Positions 55,706 through 64,000 of a stretch of 64,000 nt of DNA are shown here, one piece after another. The DNA lies in assembly GCA_002049455.2 (NCBI GenBank), contig KV918911.1, positions 1-64,000 of the forward strand, written 5' to 3'. Within the stretch, counting starts at the first letter, position 1, and each line of letters opens with the position of its first letter. The translations under genes and the position numbers were made by a program. The stretch is from Porphyra umbilicalis (Eukaryota > Rhodophyta > Bangiophyceae > Bangiales > Bangiaceae). The notes under the pieces are model-generated. The model saw nothing but the letters and a program-made list of their open reading frames with translations. It searched no databases and had not been told where the DNA came from.

Positions 55706-55910
55706 GGAACCCGCACGAGTAAGACAAACGTGCCGGGCACGACGCCCGGCGGTGGCGCGCCCGCGCGCGCCCAGAAGACGCCGTCGCCGGCCCGCCCACG
55801 CCGCCGCGGTCGTGGCGCCGGCTCCCGCCGCCGGCCCGGGCCCCGGGCCCCTCCCCGATTCCGCCCGGCTTTGGCGTCGCTCAACAACTCCCTGCACTGC
55901 GTGAAGGATA
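55706..55910 (-). repeat. A1 terminal repeat
   Basis: 205 bp, the outer 5' end of the element (GGAACCCGCACGAG...GTGAAGGATA on the plus strand). A C7/G7 inverted repeat lies just inside the element near 55490-55510. Confidence 0.9.
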
Positions 55911-56338
55911 GTCTCAGACGTGATCCCAGAGCCGGCATGATCCAGCGCTGTTTTCCATGTCTGGATCCGCCAGTATCTGCCACCAGACTCTTCTTGCGAT
56001 AGCACGAAACGGCTGTTGACACGACTATTGACACAGCAGGCAGCCGACATGTGTTGTCTGGCCGCTCAGACATCACGCCCACATGATACCAGGCTATTGA
56101 ACTACATTTTGAAGGAGATCCAAGTTCGCATGAATTGACAGGCGCCTATTGGTCTGGGCTGTCTTTGCCCGGCACCTCTGGATGTGCCCACACCCCCGAA
56201 AGATGCCGAAGCAGCTGCATGTCTTCATCCAGCTGGCCAATGCCGTGCCTTGGTAAGAGCACTGTGGGTGGCGTTGGATGTCGTGACTGCAGATGAGTGG
56301 GGTTTGCCACTGCGTTGGCACTGTTTTATCCATAACTT
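55911..56338. other. No gene recognised
   Basis: The interval between the YR element and the stop of the next minus-strand gene. It is probably the 3' flank of that gene. Confidence 0.45.
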
Positions 56339-58690
56339 TCACTGGTACCTAGCTTTCACATTATTCTCCGCCTCAACCAAGAGCTTCCGAAAAGGGGATG
56401 AAGCTAGCAGGGTGGCAATGAGGCTTGGCGTCCCCGGCCGTCCCGATATTTTGTTCAGTTGGTCTCGGAGGATGCTTGCCGCAGCCCTGATGGAGTTCCG
56501 CAAAGGGTGGTTGGCCGGCAACACGAACGCGTCGGCGATGCCGCGCAATGCCAGCGCCAGGGCCTCTCGTTCGTCATGTCCCACCTCGGCGCTGCTCATG
56601 ACGTCAAACGACGCCTCCTGCAGTGGCTTGAGGAGGTGAGGTACAACCGAGTGTATCCAACACATCTGCCGCAGGTACAAGTTGACATTGTTCTTGATGT
56701 TATTCTTCATTCGAACCGCCTTGGCAGCGTTGGTGCTGGCGGCTGCGCCCCACCTGTTGCGCACGACTTCGGTCATCTTGACGCCGGCGAGGTACATCCC
56801 GTGCATTACCAAACTCGCCAACAGGCCTTGGTGCCCGGCCGTGACATGACTCAGTCTGACCATCTTGTCGAGCTGGTCGAACAGCGGCTCGGTGCCGAGC
56901 GTGTCCGTCACAATCTCCACTGCGATGGTCATGTCGTGGACCACGGCGTGGTAGTACGTGGTCTTGAACTTGTCTGCCGCCGAAAGCACCGGCGCGATGG
57001 CGACGGCGGCGGCGCAGCCGCCGACGCGGCCGTCTCCGGTTTCTGCATCGTTGCTGTCAACATTGGCGGTAGGGCCGACCAGCCCACGCTCGCCCGCGCG
57101 GGCCTGCCCGCAGCTGCTTGCCAACTTCTTGGTGCGCTTACTCGGCCGGTGCGCTGACCCGTATCAGTGGTGTACGGCGGAGTTGATTGCCGCCACCGCT
57201 GCAGTCACGTGAATTTTGCCGGAAACGACGTTGGCTATGGCACCGTCTTGTCGGTTAGCAGAAGCGGCAGCTGACTGGGCACTGGCGTTATCCGCTGTGG
57301 CTATGTTGATGACCAGGCCGCGGAATTTGTCGAAGTGGCTGACGTTAACGTCGGCCCGAGCGGCTTGCTCCACAGCAGATGATTGCATCATGAGTGCGGC
57401 ATGGTGTGAAGAGGGCAGTAACTCGCCAGAGGCGAGGTCAGTTGGTAGGGGGTTCGCGGCCGGCGCAGAGTGAACTGGGTCGTCCGAGGGTTCTTGATGG
57501 TTTAGCGGTGAAGGTGCCTGCTCCGACTGTGCCGGTGGCGCCGGGGAGCACCCGATAGCATGCCGCAATGGCATCACGTCTCCCGTAGAAGGGGGTGCCG
57601 ATGGATCGTCTTGCGTTGCGTGCATCGCAGTTGGTGAAGGTCCGTAAAGTGGGGGACGTCCTGGCGACAGGGATGAAGCGGGTGAAGGCAGGGGAAGTGT
57701 CGCTACCGGGCGTTCCGACAAAGTCGCGACAGGGGTGGACCGTATTTCTTCCGCAGGCACAGGAGGTTGGTCCATTCCAACGCCAGGGGGATGGCGTATT
57801 GCCATTTCGAAGGCCTTCAAGTAGCCGCGGTTCTGCTGAGCCTCGCCCCGCAGGTACTGCGCCATCCACATCTTACGCGCTCCCCAGGACGTGCGGCTGT
57901 AGGCATTGCTACGCACGAGGCTCGCTTTGAGCGACGCCCCCGAGTCTTCGCAGCCAAACGCGATTCCTCGCTCCCGGCACAGGTGCTGCAGCATCTCCCG
58001 CGGTGTGTCGCTGCTTTGCAGCAATCGAAGCGGGACAGGGGGCATGTAAAGCCGTGTAAGTGCCTCAGCTCGGGCCCGTAATTGTTCCATGCGCTCATCC
58101 ACAGCCTTGTGCAGTGTTGCTACTGACGCTGCCTGACCACGGTCATCCCGATGACCGCCCGCGTCGTCTGCCGCCACACCGGGCCCGAATCGCACAAGGT
58201 CACGTCCAGGGGTCGCTCGGCTAGCAGCGCGCCGTACTGCGGCCATGGACGCCTCCTCGGCTCTGCGCCCAACGGCTGCTGCCTCGGCTTCAGCACGTTC
58301 CTCACCTAAGCGAGGAACGCGTGGATCCCGCACAGGTCGAGCCGCACGTCGTACCGCAGTGACCCCCGGTTCGACGCGCACGGCATCAGCCCGGCTCGAG
58401 GCATAAACATTGTCTGCCCGATCGGCGGCGAGAACGGAACCGGCGGCTACCACCTAGTTGGACGCCCCCGTTCCAGAATCCCAGGGCCCGCGCGCGGCAG
58501 CCGGCACTGTAGTGGAGGTACGGCCCGCACGCACCGCCGCAGCAGCCAAAGCGGCGGTTCTGGTGAGGTCGGGTGCCTCGGATACCGTGACGACTCGCAC
58601 GGCGGCTGCAGCCAAGGCTGCTGCTGCGCCGGGAGACGAGACGCCATCCGTACAATCAGACCCGGAGGGCGGACCGGCTGTGAATGGCAT
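56339..58690 (-). pseudogene. Unrecognised 784-codon frame cut by two stop codons
   Basis: From the ATG at 58690 (MPFTAGPPSGSDCTDG) one minus-strand frame runs to a stop at 56339-56341. It is interrupted only by TAG at 58456-58454 and TGA at 57166-57164. Sequence on both sides of each stop is protein-like and in the same frame: an Ala/Arg-rich N-terminal third, a middle with LRARAEALTRLYMPPVPLRL and WGARKMWMAQYLRGEAQQN, a Pro/Ser-rich linker, and a helical C-terminal 200 residues with YYHAVVHDMTIAVEIVTDTL, LLASLVMHGMYLAGVKMTEV and IRAAASILRDQLNKISG. No family is recognised. An acceptor-like CCAACTAG precedes the middle part, so the first stop could be in an intron. The options are recent pseudogene, intron-containing gene, or read-through. 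Confidence 0.5.
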
Positions 58691-61600
58691 CGTCGCAAAG
58701 TCCAGGGGCCGCGCACGAGGGTTGGGGAGGTGCGTGAGACGAGCAGGTGAGCGGAGGTGGGTGAGTGACGCGAGTGGGCGAGGTCGGCAAGGGAGGTAAC
58801 ATGGGGAAAGCGAACAGGGCAGAGGCTTCGACACGAAGCAGTCTGCCCCATAAATCGTTGCGGTCCTGGTTCCATGTGTGGCCTGCTCCCGCACGAGGCG
58901 TGCGGCCCGGCCGGCACTGGTTAAATTCAATGCGTTCAAACCGCAGTGCCAAGAAAAAGCTTGAACACTCAGTTGATGGGGCCACGGACTAGGGCTACAT
59001 GTGGCCGACGGCATATTCGAGGCTCGGCACTCAACCACCATCGGTCAGCCAATCAGATCGCCAGTTGCCAAGCTCACCAGGCTCCGGATTGCCGAGTTCG
59101 AGCGGCACACCGCGTCCCGCCGCGCAAATAATTCGACGGACCAGTTACAGAAAGAGTTATAGAGTCAAAGTAGAACTCGCGCCGGGGCCGCCTCCTAGAT
59201 GTCCCGGAAACCATGGATCGCAAAAATTCAAAATCTTGGCGGAGGAATTCGATAAATCTATCGATTGATTGAGAAATCTGTGCTTTTCAGATTAATCGAA
59301 TATTAATCGATCTCTTCACTTGGGTCATTTTTTTGACCAACGCCGACTGGAGCAACCGACGCAAAGGCAACCATCGTCACGTACTACCACCCAGCGTCCG
59401 CATCTGTACAACGAGAGCTCCCCACCAGTGTACCGGTCCCGCTGCCGATGCCCCCCACACCCCAACAGGCGCCACCACAGGCACAGCTGGCCCCCGCAGA
59501 GACGGCGCGGCCTGCGGAGGTGGAGGGGTCCCTGGCCCTGCATGTGGAACCGGCTGCTTCGTGGCTGATTGTTTCCGCTTCGCGACCGGCACGGGCCGCG
59601 CTCGCACTGGGGGCGGTCAGGCGGCGGTTGCGCCATAAAAAGCAGCAACAGCATCTCTGCCGGCCGCCATCGGCCACAAGAGGGAGCGCTGCCGCCCGTA
59701 GCACCTGGTAGTAGCCGATGGACGATGACAGCGCCGAAAGCCAATGCGAAGGGGAGATGGTCGGTAGCGTCAGCGATGTTCCATGTCGTCTCCTCGCTGG
59801 CACCGCGATAAAATTCAAAAAGTGCAATCAATGCATGAGATCGGCTCCTTATGAATTGTCAATGGATGGCAGATTAATTCATTGGATAAAATGCAACGAT
59901 TTAACTGTTGCCAACCATGCCGGAAACCCTGGAACCCACGTCCGTGTCGAGTTCTTTAGGATACCCTTGACTTAGATGGACGATTCCTGATTCCAGGCAC
60001 GTGCGTGCCATACCCTGTCCTTCATGGCGGTGGCGCACTTGGCGACGCATCGACACGGGACACGCCGGCCAGCTACATAGCCGCGAGCGCGCACGGAGGC
60101 AGGTACAGCCACGTTGCAGTGACGGGGGGCGCATGAGGCAGGCAGAGGGGTGCCGCCGCCGCCATCGTAGAGGCGGCGGCCCGCCGGCGTCGCGCAACAC
60201 CCACGGGAGGGGCCGTCACTCCGCCGCGCAGCGCATCTGCACACGACGGACGGGGCGGTCGGCACGGCGCACTGGCGGGCGGGTCGGACCGACCGCGTGC
60301 GACGGGGCGCCTCTAACCACGTCGCTCGATGCCGTCAGAAACCGCCGACGAGCCGTCGCGACAGAAGCCGGCGTGCAGGCACGATCGCCCGCGGGTCATC
60401 GTGGGCGCGTCGAACCCCGGATGTCGCTGCGCGCGGTTTCTCGTTGCAACTCGGGGTGATGGGGGGGGGCAGGGGGGCAGGGGCCCTGTGACCTCGGTTG
60501 CAGGACAGTCCTTCTCAGCCATGAAACTCTATTCGCTTTTAGCGTCATCGCGACCTTTCCCACACTGACACGCCCTCAGATCCCTGAGGACTTGAATGCA
60601 GACTGCCACCTCTGAAACGGAGAGCAAGTCCCTTGATCTAAGTATTACAAGCTGCTCAATTCTGCCGGTACGCAACAAGAAGGGGACAAGAACAACAATG
60701 GGAATTCCCGACTGAGGCCATGTAAGGACAGTTTCTAACTACATTCGGGCCCCGATTGTTGGCAGCAGTCGAAAAAGACAACAGCCTTCAGATAATTGAA
60801 ACAAGGGGGGGGGCACCCATGCCTTCGCAATCGGCGGTTTGGTTCGAATCGACCGCGAAAAGATTCGGGGGCTGGCAAGATTGTGTGCAGCATCTATCTC
60901 GATCCCGGCATCTGGCGCAGATCGGCGGACAACGGATGGGAATCGAAGGGAACCGGCCTGCCTTGCAGGCCCCGAGCCCGGAATTGCTGGCATATCGACG
61001 GGAAACGACCAAGAAACGACGGGAACCGACGGGGCCCGACCCATTCCACCCTCTTGTCGCCAGGCGCCGTGACTGTCTGTCAGACACTTCTTTACAGTGG
61101 ATTCACTCCTGATTGGCTGCAACGGGAGTTCCTTGCACTGTGTAATCGATCGCTCATTGGCTGTCATAGGATCCGTGTCGCTCTTCGTCTTGGTCTTCTG
61201 CTCCGTCCCCTACCCCGACGGGCGGGGCGTTGACCCCGACGTGCTCCTCCCCGTGCGCCTGCGGGAGGCCGAGGTGCGGTGGCTCCTCGCCGCGGGGGGG
61301 GGGAGTGGCGCCCGGGGGGGCCCTCGCGTCGCTCCTCGACGGCGTGCGCCGGCGGGGCGACGAGGCGGCGGTGTTTGGCGCGCGCGATGGAGTGGGTGGG
61401 GACGGGGGGGGGGGGTGACGACGTGCGTCGGCAAGCGACGCCAATCGCCGCCCGCGCGTATGTACAGCACTGTGGACAGCGCGTGTCATTTTGGCGGGCG
61501 GCCGCGCCGCCCGCGGTGGCCGCCTGCACGACCGTGGCTGGGTGGTCCTCGCACGCGTCGAGCGTGTCGCGGTGTGGCTGCCCTTGTGTGTTTTGGTGCG

Positions 61601-61917
61601 TCTGCCTTGTCGTGTGCAGGTCGCGCGCTCACCCACATTTCATCTCTTACTCGTTCACCGTCGCCACGTGAGAGGTCCGCGTCACTGGTGGCTGGCGCGC
61701 CCGGCCACTCGGACCGTGAAGAGACGGCCGCGACGAGCGGCAGTGCCGCGACAACGCAAGGGCTCTCTGCGGAGCCCGCCAGTGCACAGCCCCTCCCCCC
61801 GCCCCCCAAGACGGCCCGCGCCACCCCACCCGCGGCCGCCTCTAGGCCCACAAACCGGCAGCGGCCGCCTCGTGGTCCTCCTCATCCGCCCACACCACAT
61901 CCCAGTCGTCGCCCATA
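58691..61917. other. No gene recognised
   Basis: About 3.2 kb with no recognised domain on either strand. 59215-59320 is an AT-rich island with repeated ATCGAT and ATTAATCGA words. 59810-59910 is also AT-rich. 60940-61050 repeats GACGGGAA-like words. The frames near 59325-59831 and 60756-61233 lack recognisable features. Confidence 0.4.
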
Positions 61918-62028
61918 ATGTCGGCCAAGCCTGCCGTCTACGCGGCGGGCGTTGGGGGCAAGCCTCGCGGCTTGTCGCCTCGCCCGCCGCCCGGGTCGGC
62001 CTTTACGCCGCCACCCCACGGGCCTGCC

Positions 62029-62077
<49 letters not shown>

Positions 62078-62514
62078 AGGTGCAGCGGCCGCAGGCGCAG
62101 ACGCGCGACACGGCAGCGGCGGCGGCGGCGGGTGCGGGTGCGTCGGCGGCATCGGCGGCAGCGGCGGCGGCGCCGTCGGCGGCTCCCCGCAACGCAGAGG
62201 CGACCGGGGCGGTGGCCGCGGCCGCGGGCGCCCCCCCCCCCGCCCCCCCCCCCCCAATTGGTTACGACGGGGCGGGGCACCCCCCCCACCCCCCCACCGG
62301 CAGCGGCACAAACGTGGAGGCGGAGAGCGCCAGGCCGGCGGCGCCCGCGTCGGCAACGAGGCGACACAGGGTGGCCGACAGGGCGGCCACAGCGTCTGCA
62401 ACGCCGACGCCGGCGGCGGCCGCCCCCGTCCCGGGCGCCGCCACGGGCAAGTGGCAAACAGGAAGGGTTTTGTCCCGAGGACGCGGAGGCACCGCAAGCA
62501 TAGGGGAGATGTGA
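61918..62514 (+). CDS. Low-complexity Pro/Ala frame, doubtful gene
   Basis: 198 codons from ATG (MSAKPAVYAAGVGGKPRG) through 15 tandem GCC/CCG-type triplets (polyproline in this frame) into Ala-rich sequence, ending GRVLSRGRGGTASIGEM. It is built mostly of P, A, G and T and could be shadow sequence in very GC-rich DNA. The ATG start and a less biased tail are the only points in favour. Confidence 0.2.
62031..62075 (+). repeat. (GCC)15 microsatellite
   Basis: Fifteen uninterrupted GCC triplets. Confidence 0.95.
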
Positions 62515-63165
62515 CTGCTGCGAGGGAATCAAGAACTCGCGACTAGCAATGGACTCAGGAATGCTAATGCAATGCACAAGCCATACGATCTGTCCACACT
62601 ATTATATGGTGCTTTGCTATATTTTGCAATGTTAGGTCGACGGCATGTTTGCCCAAAGACGCATTGGACCACTAAGTCCTGAGTTCACCGCGTGAGTGAG
62701 GTGAGTGCGACAGCCAATGAAATTCGATAAATGGTGCGCTCGGGTGCAGCGGAGAGCCCCTCTCTCCCGCTCATCTGCAGCACTGCGCTGCTTTCTCCCG
62801 CTCTGCTGCAGCAGTGAAGCCTCTCACTCCCGCGTCAGGTGGATTGCGTGTTTGACGTGGAGCGCGGCGTTTGCCGCGCCGCCTTCAATGGCAACACGAC
62901 GAGTCGCCTGGCAAGCGCCCTCCTCAATGCCGTAGATGACGACAGGCGCAATGGCGCCTGGGCCCGTGGTCGACCGCGCGGCGTCGACCGCCCGGCACGG
63001 CTGAGTGCTCTTCTCCCCTCCTCCCCCACGGTCTGAGACTTTGCCGCGTGACACGCGTCGCGCCCCCGGCGACTGCGACACGCTGGGGGCGGCCCCATGT
63101 TCGTCGATCTCCGTGTTGGCGGCCAGCCGACCTTCTGGTGCTTGGCGAGGAGCAGTCGCCCTTGC
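62515..63165. other. No gene recognised
   Basis: Short AT-rich part near 62580-62640, then GC-rich DNA. No supported gene. Confidence 0.4.
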
Positions 63166-63546
63166 TGGGTCCCCCCCCCCTCCAGGACGTCCCTTTGGCA
63201 CCTCACGGGTGTCTCCTGTGCAACGGCTTTGCCACTTTGCCGGGTTTGTAACCTCTGCCGCTGTCCTTGGTGATCTCTTACCGTCGCACCCGCTGCACAC
63301 GCGGCGCCGCTGCCTCACGCCATCTGAGATATGTGACCGCATTGTTTGCGCCACTGTTGGGTCCCCTCCGCTCCACGACGTCCCTGTGGCGCCTCACGGG
63401 GGTCTCCTGTGCAGCGGCTTTGCGACCTTGCCGGGTTTGCAACCTCTGCCGCGGTTCTGGGTGATCTCTCACCGTCGCACCCGCGTCACACGCGGCGCTG
63501 CCGCCTCACGCCATCTGAGATCCGTGACGCCTTTTTTGCTCTGCAT
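63166..63546 (+). repeat. Tandem duplication, two units of about 190 bp
   Basis: Unit 1 (63166-63357) and unit 2 (63358 to about 63546) share TGGGTCCCC, ACGTCCCT.TGGC.CCTCACGGG, GGCTTTGC, TTGCCGGGTTTG, ACCGTCGCACCCGC and CCTCACGCCATCTGAGAT in order. In a plus-strand frame the units read DVPVAPHGGLLCSGFATLPG and (in the other copy) similar sequence, so the duplication may lie in a coding exon linked to the right-edge frame. Confidence 0.8.
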
Positions 63547-63565
63547 GGGGGGCACTCCGATTTGA

Positions 63566-64000
63566 TCTTGGCGCCGGGGGGCCGTGGCTGTGCGGGTTTG
63601 GGCCAAAAGAACACCGCCGGGGTTGCCTGCGTGTTGTCGTTTTCCGGGTACCACGAGCCACGGCGGCAGTGACCCACCATCGTGTCGCTGGTTGCTGTGG
63701 GGGGAGCACGTCGGCGGCGACGGGTGGCGTGCCAGGCGGCGGTCCAGCTTTCGCACCGCCTTTGACGTTGCCGCGCCTTATGCGATGAGGTGCGGCATTT
63801 GTCACTTCGTTGCGCCAGTCGACGGGACGGGCCACACGGCTCGCACGTGCCCTCTGCGGCAGACGCTGTGCCGCCGCAGCCTCCCGCGCGACCACCCCTT
63901 TTCGGAGAAGGGGCAGTGCGGCAACGCTAAGTGCGTGCACCACAAGATTTGTGGCGTCTGCGGCCTCACCGGGCACCAGTATGGCACACAAACGTACGCG
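63566..64000 (+). CDS. Right-edge partial frame with cysteine-rich zinc-binding end
   Basis: An open plus-strand frame runs off the window. From the ATG at 63785 (MRCGICHFVAPVDGTGHTAR) it shows CxxC...GHTARTC, then C..AKC.HHKIC and CGVCGLTGHQYG. These are repeated Cys/His clusters, with a GHTARTCP motif like the zinc knuckles at the C-terminus of Mutator-like transposases and FAR1-type proteins. Upstream codons to 63566 are open but less convincing; an acceptor-like CGGTCCAG|CTTTCGC near 63747 suggests that an exon begins there. The family is not certain and the rest of the gene is outside the window. Confidence 0.5.

Larger units (their letters stand above)
50077..55910 (-). mobile_element. 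Tyrosine-recombinase retrotransposon (DIRS/Ngaro/PAT class)
   Basis: A 5,834-bp element on the minus strand. Its terminal structure is A1 - genes - B1A2 - B2. A1 (55910-55706) and A2 (50531-50327) are 205-bp direct copies with about five differences. B1 (50562-50532) and B2 (50107-50077) are 31-bp copies with one difference. B1 and A2 abut exactly, as expected if B1A2 is the junction of a circular intermediate. Split direct repeats of this kind belong to PAT- and Ngaro-type YR elements, not to LTR elements. It codes for a Gag-like protein, RT/RNase H and a tyrosine recombinase. It looks largely preserved, with about two or three breaks. Confidence 0.92.

Noticed and set aside
61491-62546. 351-codon plus-strand frame
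   Set aside because: Consists largely of R, P, G and A from GCC triplets and C-runs; an ATG-led frame in the same DNA was listed instead with low confidence.
1-64000. tRNA, rRNA or CRISPR features
   Set aside because: No cloverleaf-like gene, rRNA core or regularly spaced repeat-spacer array was seen. The only tRNA-like match is the copia primer site.

Overview
The window looks like nuclear DNA from a GC-rich eukaryote. The evidence is GT-AG introns, AATAAA poly(A) signals, no bacterial-style operons, and a dense mix of eukaryotic transposable elements. The base composition and element mix would fit a GC-rich alga (a bangiophyte red alga is one guess) or another GC-rich protist, but nothing here fixes the lineage. 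No rRNA, tRNA, CRISPR array or clearly recognisable housekeeping gene was found. Most long open frames in this GC-rich DNA are antisense or out-of-frame shadows.

Layout, left to right. 0-5 kb: a partial unknown gene, a PIF/Harbinger transposase on the minus strand with one intron, and a 132-bp foldback MITE with TA target duplications. 5.3-11.2 kb: a complete, very young Ty1/copia element (copia-1) with 398-bp LTRs, a 5-bp target duplication and a primer site matching the anticodon arm of initiator tRNA. 11.46-13.07 kb: a 1.6-kb non-autonomous DNA transposon. 14.7-15.2 kb: a tandem duplication. 15.6-17.1 kb: a pogo/Tigger-type transposase. 18.15-26.54 kb: a Ty3/gypsy element on the minus strand (gypsy-1), with 693-bp LTRs, a 5-bp duplication and a chromodomain-like integrase tail. 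27.5-29.4 kb: a decayed hAT transposase. 30.0-30.5 kb: a regular 90-bp tandem repeat.

31.9-42.2 kb: a second minus-strand Ty3/gypsy element (gypsy-2). It carries a long reading frame on the opposite strand between pol and the 3' LTR, with its own AATAAA. Its right end abuts a 5'-truncated, decayed second copia copy (copia-2, to 47.5 kb), which itself holds a 241-bp hAT-type MITE. 48.2-49.6 kb: weak candidate exons. 50.08-55.91 kb: a tyrosine-recombinase retrotransposon of the DIRS/Ngaro/PAT class with textbook split direct repeats. 56.3-58.7 kb: an unrecognised minus-strand gene whose one frame is cut by two stop codons. 58.7-64 kb: mostly unassigned, with a low-complexity frame, a 190-bp tandem duplication and a cysteine-rich zinc-binding frame running off the right edge.

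The observations most worth following are the antisense gene of gypsy-2 (with a possible short counterpart in gypsy-1), two families of hairpins in the copia 3' region that keep their pairing despite base changes, and the exact B1/A2 junction of the tyrosine-recombinase element. Retroelements are treated here as fossils and described only at the level of parts, age and approximate number of breaks.
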